This document shows positions 8,318-16,562 of a DNA stretch of 64,000 bases, piece by piece (position 1 is the first letter of the stretch; each line of letters begins with the position of its first letter). Under the pieces are notes generated by a model that was given only the letters and a program-made list of their open reading frames with translations, made no database searches and had not been told where the DNA came from. The translations under genes and the position numbers were made by a program. The stretch is from Vibrio chagasii (GTDB lineage: Bacteria; Pseudomonadota; Gammaproteobacteria; Enterobacterales; Vibrionaceae). Location: positions 62,001 to 126,000 of the forward strand of contig CP090852.1 in NCBI GenBank assembly GCA_041879415.1, given 5' to 3'.

Positions 8318-8902
8318 ATGAGTGGTTTAGTTGCAGTTCTCTCTCCGGCACAACAAGTACAAGTCATCGACGAACGTATCAAGCCTCGCTTGCGTGAGAT
8401 CAAGCTTTGCGAAAAAGTAAGTCAACTCATGTTTGATGAGAACTGCGGAGATGGTGTTAAGAGCTTTTCGGATGTGAGCTTAAAATTGAGTGGCAAGGAG
8501 CTGTATGCCGGCGAGCATTCTCGTGAATTAACGGATCCAATACTAGACAGTGGGATTGCTATGATACGAGTTATGGTTCAATTGTTAGGTATGAGTGTTG
8601 ATAGAAATGGTAACTTTTATGCTTATGACCCCAAAGATGGGGATATTGTAATGAGTAGTTTTCATCTGACACGTCTGCCCTTGCATATAAAAGCATCTGA
8701 TTATCTTTCAACTGAAGAAACCGAAGCCCTAAAACTAGCTGTTATAAATGGAAATAAAGGTGTAGCTCATTTAACTATCCATGAGGCTAAGTCGATCCCA
8801 TTGGATCAACTTTCACTTGCATGTCGTGTAGTTACTCGACTTGTTGAAGAGCATTTGATGACACCTATAAGTATTCGTGAAACCGAAAGTACCGTCAGTT
8901 AA
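8318..8902 (+). CDS. Cassette 3: orphan cytoplasmic protein
   Basis: A 194-residue protein with no signal peptide, no membrane segment and no motif I recognise. It begins with a helix (SPAQQVQVIDERIKPRLREIKLCEKV) and contains a short strand pair NFYAYDPKDGDIVMSSFHL near residues 98-116. GAGG lies 8 nt upstream of the ATG. The stop codon is inside the left core of attC 3, as is common for cassette genes. It forms a complete cassette of about 0.7 kb. No function is proposed. Confidence 0.75.
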   Translation: MSGLVAVLSPAQQVQVIDERIKPRLREIKLCEKVSQLMFDENCGDGVKSFSDVSLKLSGKELYAGEHSRELTDPILDSGIAMIRVMVQLLGMSVDRNGNFYAYDPKDGDIVMSSFHLTRLPLHIKASDYLSTEETEALKLAVINGNKGVAHLTIHEAKSIPLDQLSLACRVVTRLVEEHLMTPISIRETESTVS

Positions 8903-8995
8903 CAAAGCAATTTAAGAGTGATTCTCTACGCTTGCCGTTTTCGCTTCGCTCAAAGTATAGGCAAGCGCCGCTCACACCTTAATGCGGCGTTAGGA
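8897..8995 (+). repeat. attC site 3
   Basis: A 99-nt site from left core AGTTAAC (8897-8903) to right core GTTAGGA (8989-8995). AGTTAAC is the exact reverse complement of the cassette's own 5' boundary GTTAACT at 8278. Inner arms GCTTGCC and GGCAAGC pair perfectly. Confidence 0.92.
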
Positions 8996-9030
8996 CACAA
9001 CATTTTAAATATGTATCAATGGGAAAAGTA

Positions 9031-9849
9031 ATGTACCGAGAAATTAAAATTTCTGATTGGAAGATGTTTAAGGACACGATCGATCAATTAGATAGCCAGT
9101 GGATATTTCGTGGGCAAGAAGACGCTAACTGGAAACTACAAACTTCACTAGAGCGGGCTCTTGGAGGTATGAATCCAAGTTTGTTTGAAATGGATTTGGT
9201 TGAAAAATTTAAACAAAGAGCACCTCACTACATCAAAAGCGAACTAATGCCCAAAGATGAGCTGGAATGGATGGCTCTTATGCAGCATCATGGTGCACCG
9301 ACAAGGTTAATGGACTGGACTTATTCACCATATGTTGCGGCTTACTTCTCTTTGATTAACGCAAGTTCTGATAGTGCTGTTTGGGCGCTAGATTACACCT
9401 GGCTTCAGTCGCAAGCTCAGGTCGCTATTACACAAAATCAAGTCTCAAAGCTCGAAGGTTTTCACCATGGTGACGCATGGTGCAGCCAATTGAATTTTTT
9501 GGATTTTGTATATAATGATAAGGTAAAGCTCGTTGTTCCTCTTGTTCCAAAGACACTAAATGAACGTCAAATTATACAACAGGGTTTATTCTTATTCGGG
9601 TCAAATAGAGAGTACTCCTTTGAAGGAAATTTAGCATCTCTTGAAGAGCAAGATTTACATCAGCACTTTATTAAAATTGTATTAGATAAAAGCGTTAGAC
9701 AAGATGCTCTATTGGAGCTTCGTTTAATGAATATAACTCCAGCAACCTTGTTTCCTGGACTAGATGGACTTGCACAATCTATTTCAATAGATTGTAAACT
9801 GCGTAGTGATTATATTTGGCAAGAATCTAATAAGGAAGAAGTGTCCTAA
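9031..9849 (+). CDS. Cassette 4: FRG-domain protein
   Basis: A protein of 272 residues (276 if ATG 9019 is used; 9031 is preferred because GGGAAAAG sits just upstream). The N-terminal half is an FRG domain: WIFRGQEDANWKLQTSLER, then QHHGAPTRLMDWTYSPYVAAYFS, matching the FRGQ...R and QHxGxPTRLxDWT motifs. FRG proteins are common in mobile elements and occur in defence islands; their biochemical activity is poorly known. The C-terminal half is unassigned. The stop codon lies in the left core of attC 4. Confidence 0.85.
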   Translation: MYREIKISDWKMFKDTIDQLDSQWIFRGQEDANWKLQTSLERALGGMNPSLFEMDLVEKFKQRAPHYIKSELMPKDELEWMALMQHHGAPTRLMDWTYSPYVAAYFSLINASSDSAVWALDYTWLQSQAQVAITQNQVSKLEGFHHGDAWCSQLNFLDFVYNDKVKLVVPLVPKTLNERQIIQQGLFLFGSNREYSFEGNLASLEEQDLHQHFIKIVLDKSVRQDALLELRLMNITPATLFPGLDGLAQSISIDCKLRSDYIWQESNKEEVS

Positions 9850-9962
9850 CAATCTGTTTAAGAGTGACTCGCAACGCTTAGCACTTTTGCTATGCGTTGC
9901 GTTTAGTGTTTAAGGTAGTATGCGGGAGCTTCTGTATTGTGTTGCTCACACTATAAAAGGGC
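9844..9962 (+). repeat. attC site 4 with damaged right core
   Basis: The left core TCCTAAC (9844-9850) is the exact complement of the cassette's 5' boundary GTTAGGA at 8989. The internal blocks match the other sites, but after GGGC (9959-9962) the expected GTTA is replaced by ACCA, where a chromosomal terminator begins. The recombination point is therefore lost or badly altered. Confidence 0.82.
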
Positions 9963-9980
9963 ACCAATAGGCGCCCTTTG
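9954..9980 (-). terminator. Terminator of the DoxX-like gene, fused to the attC 4 end
   Basis: On the minus strand AAAGGGCGCC pairs with GGTGCCCTTT (one mismatch) around a 4-nt loop and is followed by TTAT. It lies 4 nt after the stop codon of the minus-strand gene. Its distal arm coincides with the right end of attC 4. Confidence 0.75.
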
Positions 9981-9982
9981 TG

Positions 9983-10380
9983 TTAGTTAGCAACGCTGTA
10001 AGCGTCGTAGTCGCGTAGCAAGAAGAGTGCAACACAAGCTGCGAGCATTGGCCAAGAGGCGAAGAACAGTAGGTTATTGAACGGGTCCATATACTTAGCG
10101 AAAGAGGAGAAGGTGGAAGCTGCATGTAGAACTAGAATTACGCCGTAGGTGTACTTCTTCCACATACCTACGACGAACGCGCCTAAAAACCCGAGCTGCG
10201 CGACGCCTAAGGCCATCATCGCATTGGTTGATATGTCCAAACCATAAAAGCCGGACAGAACCTTAACAGCGTGCTCGGGCACAAAAATCTTATCCAATCC
10301 CCAGAAAAAGAAGACGATAAAAATGCGACTCTCAGAAGCAGTAGGCTAGTGGCCAGTTTGGTTTGAAGTGTCTTTTCCAT
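9983..10380 (-). pseudogene. DoxX-like membrane protein gene with a frameshift
   Basis: Read from ATG at 10380 (AAGGAAT upstream) the frame gives MEKTLQTKLATSLLLLRV and then goes out of register near 10322. One frame over, the sequence continues as IFIVFFFWGLDKIFVPEHAV and runs in frame to the stop at 9983. Joining the two gives about 132 residues with four membrane segments, typical of DoxX-like inner-membrane proteins. A single missing base in the codons after RV explains the break. It may be a true mutation or a sequencing error; re-initiation at 10297 would give a 104-residue truncated protein. Confidence 0.75.
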
Positions 10381-10568
10381 GATATTCCTTTTATGCATTC
10401 AAGATGCGATGACGTTAAATGTTCATCAAAGGAGACCCATAGCTATTGTATTTTCTTTCGCGGTTTTTCAGTGCCTTATGTAACAAGGAATGTCTGGCTA
10501 GGTTTGTTGCTTGCGCAGTGAATAGGAGGTAGGGACTAGAAGGAATTTTTCTGTTGTGGGGTAAAATC

Positions 10569-10602
10569 GGGAAAGCGCTGGTTGTCTCTTTAGCGCTTCC
10601 CC
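10569..10602 (-). terminator. Terminator of the EAL gene
   Basis: GGGAAAGCGCT and AGCGCTTCCC form a stem with one bulge; on the minus strand it is followed by GATTTT. It lies just after the EAL gene stop codon at 10624. Confidence 0.7.
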
Positions 10603-10623
10603 GGAATGGTTTGAATTTATCGG

Positions 10624-12183
10624 TTAGGTTGGCGAGATGTGATACTCATGAGTTGCTGCGATGTGCTGTTGCTGCCTGAGCAGGCTAAGGGTTAGGTTGA
10701 TTGGCATCGGCTTATAGAAATAGAAGCCTTGGATATAGTCGACGCCCAGCTTAGACAACACTTTTACTTGCGATTCATACTCTACGCCTTCCACGATAAC
10801 CTGCATGCCTAAAGTGCGGGACAGTTGCAGCATGGACTCTAGCAAAGGGACACCAAAGCTGGATTCGTCTGAAACGTTCTGTACAAAGACGCGATCAATC
10901 TTTAGGATGCTGAACGGAAATTGCCTTACGAAATCTAAGCCTGAGTAGCCAGTACCAAAGTCATCAATCGCGACTTTCACGCCCATGTTCGCCAGCTTGG
11001 TGAGGTTCTCTTTTATCTTTGCCATATCCGCGTCTGAGCACTCGCCATCTTCGGTTACTTCAAATACCACCTGCTTTAGAATCTCTGGGTTTCTTTTGAA
11101 GATACTTGATACTTTGTGGGCGAAGTTACTGTTAGACACGACGTTTCGGCTGATGTTGACGCTGATGTATTTGTCTTCGAAAAGGTCTTGATTGCCTTTG
11201 ATGGTTTTCAATACTTCGCGTAGCACAAAGTAGGTCAGCTCTTCTATCAAGCCTAAGCTTTCTGCTAGTGGAATGAAGATGGCAGGCGACACATTGCCTT
11301 CAATTGGGTCATTCCATCTGAGGAGCGATTCACAGCCTACAATCTGAGTGGTTTTTTGGTCGACAATAGGCTGCATGTGAACTTGCAGGTGTTTGTTTTT
11401 CAGAGCGCTAGATAGGGAATATTCTAAACTGCGTTGGCTCTGCTTTTTATGTTTTGCGGAGAGCAAACAAATGGTGGTGATTCCCGCCATAAGAAACCCA
11501 AACCACGAGAAGCTCATGAGGAAGTGTATGTAGTACTGGTGCCCGATGTAGGAAGTAATGGCCAGCGGGTAGGCGTCTGACTGTATGAGTACTTCCGAAA
11601 GGTAAGAACCGGGATCGGTCGGGTGAATATCTCTTTTGATCACTTCAACTTTAGAGCTTATGCCGTGGCTGCTCAGGTTTGACTCGACAAGGTCGTAGAT
11701 GAAGTGTGGTGGTATCATCAGGCTTACACCCGCATCATCTTTGTTCGAGAAGATAAGCATGATGGACTGCACTTTAGTGATCGCTGCACTCGAGTAAGAC
11801 AGGGTGGTTAAATTTGGATCTTCATTGAGCCTTTCTCGGATAGTGCTGTATAAGCGAAACGACACCTCGCCGTCGGTGGTGGAGCAATAAAAACGGTTTT
11901 GTTTATTGAATACGGCCGCTTCTTTTACCCAATCGGCATTGAATACATTCTGACGAAGCTCGGTCACGATGGCATCACAAGTAAGGTCGGGCGTGATCTC
12001 TGAGAGAAAGCTGCCAAATCGAGCTTGGATCTCTTGAAGCCTGGTTTCAACTAACTGTGAAGACTCTTCGGTTAGCGCATGATAATGAGACGGTGTAAAA
12101 GGGATGAGCAATGCCATCGACAAAACGAAAGAGACGGCAAAGTAGAATGTGGTCTTGGCAAAATGTTGGTACTTGATATCCAT
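10624..12183 (-). CDS. Cyclic-di-GMP phosphodiesterase, CSS-motif plus EAL
   Basis: A 519-residue inner-membrane protein. One membrane helix lies at 12-30 and another at 221-243; between them is a periplasmic domain with the cysteine motif YCSTTDG (about 99-105), as in CSS-motif sensors that respond to redox state. The cytoplasmic EAL domain (about 250-505) has ESL in place of EAL (Glu285 kept), SVNIS, FEVTE, DDFGTGYSG (407-415), KID (428-430) and VEGVE. All metal and catalytic residues are present, so it should hydrolyse c-di-GMP. There is no GGDEF domain. It stands alone and is divergent from the LprI-like gene. Confidence 0.9.
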   Translation of the reverse strand: MDIKYQHFAKTTFYFAVSFVLSMALLIPFTPSHYHALTEESSQLVETRLQEIQARFGSFLSEITPDLTCDAIVTELRQNVFNADWVKEAAVFNKQNRFYCSTTDGEVSFRLYSTIRERLNEDPNLTTLSYSSAAITKVQSIMLIFSNKDDAGVSLMIPPHFIYDLVESNLSSHGISSKVEVIKRDIHPTDPGSYLSEVLIQSDAYPLAITSYIGHQYYIHFLMSFSWFGFLMAGITTICLLSAKHKKQSQRSLEYSLSSALKNKHLQVHMQPIVDQKTTQIVGCESLLRWNDPIEGNVSPAIFIPLAESLGLIEELTYFVLREVLKTIKGNQDLFEDKYISVNISRNVVSNSNFAHKVSSIFKRNPEILKQVVFEVTEDGECSDADMAKIKENLTKLANMGVKVAIDDFGTGYSGLDFVRQFPFSILKIDRVFVQNVSDESSFGVPLLESMLQLSRTLGMQVIVEGVEYESQVKVLSKLGVDYIQGFYFYKPMPINLTLSLLRQQQHIAATHEYHISPT

Positions 12184-12401
12184 AATTGGAGAAGCGTTAC
12201 CGAGTGTATGAGCATTCGATTTAATTTATAAATTTAACGATTAGGTAGCAAGAGAAATAATAATTATTGTGAATGTACGCATGTGTTGTGTATTGAAATA
12301 GCGTATTTTCTGGTCTTACTTTAAAAATCAGAATGTTATACATCATAAAAAGATGTAGTAAGCTGCTTTCTAATCAGCATGTTTAATGCAAGGAGAGGAC
12401 A

Positions 12402-12824
12402 ATGAAAAAGGTTTTATCGGTCGTTTTATTAGCGTGTGTACCTTGGTTGGCACCTGCTTTTGACGATGTGGTCGATTGCGACAATGCGATGAACACGCTA
12501 GAGATAAACCACTGTGCTGCACTTGAGCTTAAATCTGCACAGGTAGAGCTTGAGAAGTACTTAGCAGCCAGCTTTGAACACAATGCTGACGATGCAGAGT
12601 TGGTGGATGCCATTAAGGGCGCTCAGGAGAGCTGGCAAGCTTATATGACAGCGCATTGTGACTCTGTGTATACCCAATGGCGCGACGGTTCAATTCGTGG
12701 GCTGATGGCGCTCTCTTGTAAGACTAAGTCAACCAAGCAACGCACACATGTAGTGTGGGAAAACTTCTTAACTTACATGGACAGTACGCCGCCTGTGTTG
12801 CCAGAACCTAAGTTGATGGATTAG
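12402..12824 (+). CDS. LprI-family (DUF1311) secreted protein
   Basis: A 140-residue protein with a signal peptide (MKKVLSVVLLACVPWLAPAF). The mature part shows the LprI/DUF1311 pattern: CDNAMNTLEINHC near the start, QESWQAYMTAHCDS in the middle, and ALSCKTKSTKQRT near the end. The four conserved cysteines suggest two disulfides. Family members are periplasmic; the mycobacterial LprI inhibits lysozyme, but the role in gammaproteobacteria is not established. AGGAGAGG precedes the ATG. Confidence 0.82.
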   Translation: MKKVLSVVLLACVPWLAPAFDDVVDCDNAMNTLEINHCAALELKSAQVELEKYLAASFEHNADDAELVDAIKGAQESWQAYMTAHCDSVYTQWRDGSIRGLMALSCKTKSTKQRTHVVWENFLTYMDSTPPVLPEPKLMD

Positions 12825-12943
12825 ATAGGCGAAAATGAGCATGAGAGTGTGCGCTTGCTTCAACGGTTTGGCTTGAAGTAGGAAAGTGAAGGGGCATTCC
12901 CTTACTCTGCGTCTGATTTGTGTTACCCAGTAAGGATTCAATT

Positions 12944-13735
12944 TTGAATAATGTCAGTATCACCCTTGTTCAGCTTGAAGTTGAATACAAAAACAAACAG
13001 AAAAACCTCGCTCTGGTTTCGGAGCTTTTAGATGCGCAAGCCTCTGTCGGTGACATTACTCTGCTACCAGAATTGTTCTCTACGGGTTACATCTTTAACC
13101 AAGCGTCAGAAGTGCATGAGTTGAGCGAAAATTTCGCCAATAGCGAGACCATTGATTCTTTGTCCCAACTGGCAGCAAAGCATGAAACCTTGATTGTTGC
13201 TGGCATTGCAGAGGAAGACGATGGCGAATATTACAACAGCGTTGCTGTGATTGATGGAACCGGGCTGCGCCATAAGTATCGCAAAGTCAGTCAAACCAAA
13301 TTCGATAAGCAGTATTTCTCACGGGGCTCTGAGCTTTTAACTTTCGAGCATAAAGGGTTAACGTTTGGTGTGGCGATCTGTTTCGATATTTGGTTCCCTG
13401 AGATCATGAGAGAGTATCACTCGGTTGATGTTGTTCTGCACCCTGCCAATTTTGGTGGTCACCACAGTTTTGCTATTGGGCAGGCGAGGGCGCTAGAAGA
13501 AGGTTGCCACATCGTAACGTGTAATCGTGTGGGGCAAGATGTGGTTGATGCGTTTACTGCAACGTATTGTGGTGGAAGTCGAGTTTATTCGCCAAAGGGA
13601 GACTTGATGCTTCAATGTTCGGATAAACAGTCGGTTGAAACCGTGAACATTCAAGATTTGTCTTTGGCGCCTCAGTACAATGGCGTAGAACTGTTGGATG
13701 AAATGCAGCAGATCACCTCTGTATTAAACCGTTAG
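12944..13735 (+). CDS. Carbon-nitrogen hydrolase (omega-amidase/nitrilase superfamily)
   Basis: A 263-residue nitrilase-superfamily enzyme. The catalytic triad is visible: Glu43 in LLPELFSTGY, Lys114 in HKYRKV and Cys146 in AICFDIWFPE. The family hydrolyses non-peptide C-N bonds such as amides; the overall pattern is close to omega-amidases (YafV/Nit2-like). The frame is open upstream to a GTG at 12920, but the TTG at 12944 is the likely start because AAGGA lies 7 nt before it. A perfect 10-bp hairpin terminates it. Confidence 0.85.
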   Translation: MNNVSITLVQLEVEYKNKQKNLALVSELLDAQASVGDITLLPELFSTGYIFNQASEVHELSENFANSETIDSLSQLAAKHETLIVAGIAEEDDGEYYNSVAVIDGTGLRHKYRKVSQTKFDKQYFSRGSELLTFEHKGLTFGVAICFDIWFPEIMREYHSVDVVLHPANFGGHHSFAIGQARALEEGCHIVTCNRVGQDVVDAFTATYCGGSRVYSPKGDLMLQCSDKQSVETVNIQDLSLAPQYNGVELLDEMQQITSVLNR

Positions 13736-13763
13736 AATCACGCACTGTAATATGGAATTTAAG

Positions 13764-13797
13764 AGGGCAAGGTATTTCACCTTGCCCTTTATTTTTC
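13764..13797 (+). terminator. Terminator after the C-N hydrolase
   Basis: A perfect 10-bp stem (AGGGCAAGGT with ACCTTGCCCT, 5-nt loop) followed by TTATTTTT. Confidence 0.9.
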
Positions 13798-13823
13798 GGA
13801 GTGTGGCAATGAGCCAGACAGTT

Positions 13824-16283
13824 TTAGGTATTGCCATTCATTTTGTTTAAAGAACTCGCCGAGTGCTTGGCTTTCATGCGTTGCGCTTGGTGAATGTTCA
13901 CCATAAGTCGGTTAAGAAGTTTCTGCAGTGGTTCAATGTCTGGCAGTTGTTGGTTCTTGGCTTGGGTTTCAAGCTCGAGCGCCTGTTTCGCAAGCATATT
14001 AAGGCCAAGGTTCAGCGACATACCCTTGATGGAGTGAAGAGTGCGGCATAACGGTGTTAACTCCTTCGCTAAATAGTGTTCAATTACCCGATCCACCGAC
14101 TGTTCGAACTCTATAATGGTCGAGTCGATTAGGAGCTCAAAACCTTCCGCATCATCTTTCAGTATATTAATGACCTCAGAGTGGCTGATTTCTTCTTCTG
14201 TTAGCCTTAATGCTTCAATAGGCTTACGGCGAAGTTCAACGATGTTTTCATTAGTATTCGTTCCCTCACTTTTTGTCTTCTTAGGTAACCGAGTCGAAAA
14301 TTGCTGCAGAGCATCAAAGAAGCTTTCTTGTTGCAGAGGCTTGGTTAGGACGTGGTCGACACCGGCATTAATAAAGTTGTCGTGTGCTTCTTTAAATACA
14401 TCCGCTGTGTAGGCGAAGATTAAGGTGTCGAGTTTTAGTTGTTCACGAATGTAGTGCGTTGTTTCGACCCCGTTCATTTCAGGCATGTGGTTATCCATTA
14501 AGATAAGGTCGTAGCGTTTGGTTTTGAGGCGTTCAATTGCCAATTTACCATTTTCCGAGTGGTCTACATGATGCCCCAGTTTTTCACAGAAACCTTGAGC
14601 AACAATCGCGTTAATACGGTTATCTTCGACAAGAAGAATGCTTAATGAGCCACAATTCAGTGTTTCTTTGTTAGTGATTGGAATGATGACGTCACTTGTT
14701 TGACCTTCTTGCCACTTCATAGGAATTGTTATTTGGAATTTGGTTCCGAGCCCAACGGCGCTGGTTAATGTGATTTCTCCATTCATAAGATCAACGAGGT
14801 TTTTGACGATAGCGAGGCCTAGCCCTGTACCCCCGAATTTTCTGGTTGTCGATGTGTCTGCTTGTTCGAATGAGTTGAAAACTTGTTCGTGCTTGTCCTT
14901 TGGAATACCAATTCCGGTGTCTGTGACGGTGAGAGTCAATTGATTATCCGAGCGGTTAATGTCCGCTTGAATCGCGACGTGACCTTCTTTTGTGAATTTG
15001 GCAGCATTGCCACCTAAGTTGAACATAATCTGACGCAGTCGCGCACAATCTCCAACGAGCTGGATGTTGTTAGGAATGTTGTTTTCGATAAGCAAGCGGA
15101 TGCCTTTTTCGTCCGTTAAAGGCTGTAATGCACTGCAAACTGGCTGCATCACCTGGACAAAATGGAAGGGAGCGCAGTCTAATTCGAGTTTATTCTCTTC
15201 GACTTTGGAGAAATCCAAGATGTCGTTGAGTATTGTCATCAAGTGATGGCCAGAATCGAGAATAAGATTGATGTTTTTCTTGGTCTCTGGCTCTTGAGTT
15301 TGGCTAGCGATGATCTGAGAGATGCCGAGAACTCCGTTCATCGGGGTACGAATCTCGTGGCTCATGGTCGAAAGAAACTCGCCTTTCGCTTTTACCGCAG
15401 CTTCTGCCTTTGTTCTTTCAGCGACCAAGGCATGGTTTTTTTCCCTCATTGTAAGGTCACTTTGTACTAGGTTAGTCGCCATCTTTTGGAAACTTCGTGC
15501 GAGCTGAGCCACCTCGTCTTCAGTGTCTCTCGTGGAGTCAATCTTGAGCGTTGATGCGCCTTGTTTCAAGTGACCTGCCGCAACTTGGTTTGCGGCTTCT
15601 AGGAGGGTATGTAGCCTTTTGTTGATGCGCTTTGAGGACCACGTAGCGACAAACAGTGAGATGAACACGGACAAGAGTGTTCCGACGATCAGAACGTAAC
15701 TGGTTTGGTTGGCTGATTGTTCGGACCTTTCGGCTCTGATATTGATAAGCTGTTTTTCTACTTCGATGAAATCACCGATCTCGCTACGAATTTTGTCGAT
15801 CAGTTGCTTGCCGGTTTGCTGTTGAGTTAGGGACACGACGCTTTGCATTTTAGCTTCACCACTGCTGACGAGGTCTCTTTGCATGATCTCCTTTTGTCCG
15901 GACTCTTTTAGCCATCTTTCATGTATATCGTCAATTCGATGGAGACGTTCAACTTGAGGTGGGTTGTCGCTCACTTGATCGGCGAGGATTTGTACTTTTT
16001 GAGGCCACACGTCCATTGCTAAGTGGTAAGGCTCTAGAAAGACTGGGTCACCAGTGATGAGATAGCCACGTTGTGCTGTTTCCATGTCGACGGTGAGGCT
16101 GAGAAGCTCTTGAGCACGCGCTATCGCTTTCTGTGTGTGTATTACCCAACTGTTGTCCTTAACGATCGTTCTTGTGTTCTCATGAACAGTGAAAGCAACG
16201 ATAAGCATTAACGCGATAGGAATAAAAAAGCTCAATAGTAGCTTTCTTTGAAGGGGGATATTGTCAAACCAACCCGCGATCAT
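13824..16283 (-). CDS. Hybrid sensor histidine kinase, CHASE3-HAMP-HisKA-HATPase-REC-Hpt
   Basis: An 819-residue tripartite kinase. A membrane helix at 13-33 is followed by a CHASE3 periplasmic domain (TAQRGYLITGDPVFLEPY near 70-86), a second helix at about 196-215 and HAMP. HisKA has the phospho-acceptor His309 in STMSHEIRTPMNG; HATPase has N, G1 (DTGIGI) and G2 (GGTGLGLAI) boxes. The receiver domain has Asp597 in LMDNHMPEMNG, and the Hpt domain has His750 in RTLHSIKGM. Signal and partner regulator are unknown; no response regulator gene adjoins it, so the Hpt may pass phosphate to an unlinked protein. Confidence 0.92.
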   Translation of the reverse strand: MIAGWFDNIPLQRKLLLSFFIPIALMLIVAFTVHENTRTIVKDNSWVIHTQKAIARAQELLSLTVDMETAQRGYLITGDPVFLEPYHLAMDVWPQKVQILADQVSDNPPQVERLHRIDDIHERWLKESGQKEIMQRDLVSSGEAKMQSVVSLTQQQTGKQLIDKIRSEIGDFIEVEKQLINIRAERSEQSANQTSYVLIVGTLLSVFISLFVATWSSKRINKRLHTLLEAANQVAAGHLKQGASTLKIDSTRDTEDEVAQLARSFQKMATNLVQSDLTMREKNHALVAERTKAEAAVKAKGEFLSTMSHEIRTPMNGVLGISQIIASQTQEPETKKNINLILDSGHHLMTILNDILDFSKVEENKLELDCAPFHFVQVMQPVCSALQPLTDEKGIRLLIENNIPNNIQLVGDCARLRQIMFNLGGNAAKFTKEGHVAIQADINRSDNQLTLTVTDTGIGIPKDKHEQVFNSFEQADTSTTRKFGGTGLGLAIVKNLVDLMNGEITLTSAVGLGTKFQITIPMKWQEGQTSDVIIPITNKETLNCGSLSILLVEDNRINAIVAQGFCEKLGHHVDHSENGKLAIERLKTKRYDLILMDNHMPEMNGVETTHYIREQLKLDTLIFAYTADVFKEAHDNFINAGVDHVLTKPLQQESFFDALQQFSTRLPKKTKSEGTNTNENIVELRRKPIEALRLTEEEISHSEVINILKDDAEGFELLIDSTIIEFEQSVDRVIEHYLAKELTPLCRTLHSIKGMSLNLGLNMLAKQALELETQAKNQQLPDIEPLQKLLNRLMVNIHQAQRMKAKHSASSLNKMNGNT

Positions 16284-16508
16284 AAAACAACGCTCTCCAT
16301 GTCGATGTCATTTTATTGATATTGTAGAAGATAATCTGTTGCTTAGCGTGTAAGTGCATATGTCGATGCAAAAATACCTCTATTTAATTACATAAATACA
16401 TGTTTTGAGTGTAAAAAGTGGTGCATTTTGCGTGCTAGAAGGACGGGTTGCAGGTTTGATGGACGATACTTATTAATGGCTAACGAGCTGAAAGCTAGGG
16501 TTAAAGCT

Positions 16509-16536
16509 AAAAAGCCAACTGGATAAGCTGGCTCTT
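16509..16536 (-). terminator. Terminator of the rbs operon
   Basis: On the minus strand AGCCAGCT pairs with AGTTGGCT (one mismatch) around a short loop and is followed by TTTTTAG. It lies about 27 nt after the rbsR stop codon. Confidence 0.75.
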
Positions 16537-16562
16537 TGTACTGGAGTAGGGATTGCTGTGGG

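Larger units (their letters stand above)
5729..9962 (+). mobile_element. Integron cassette array without integrase (CALIN)
   Basis: Four consecutive single-gene units on the same strand are each followed by an attC-like site of about 100-125 nt. The sites share the left block TTTAAGAG plus GATTCGCAA and the right block CCTTAACAGG plus CGTTA, as in Vibrio repeats. For cassettes 3 and 4 the left core of the site is exactly complementary to the cassette's own 5' end, as expected of excisable cassettes. No tyrosine recombinase gene of the IntI type lies within the window. The left limit is uncertain; the right limit is the damaged fourth site. Confidence 0.85.

Noticed and set aside
10624..12183. 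Inactive EAL domain because the motif reads ESL.
   Set aside because: The metal-binding glutamate is kept and all other catalytic residues are present, so activity is expected.
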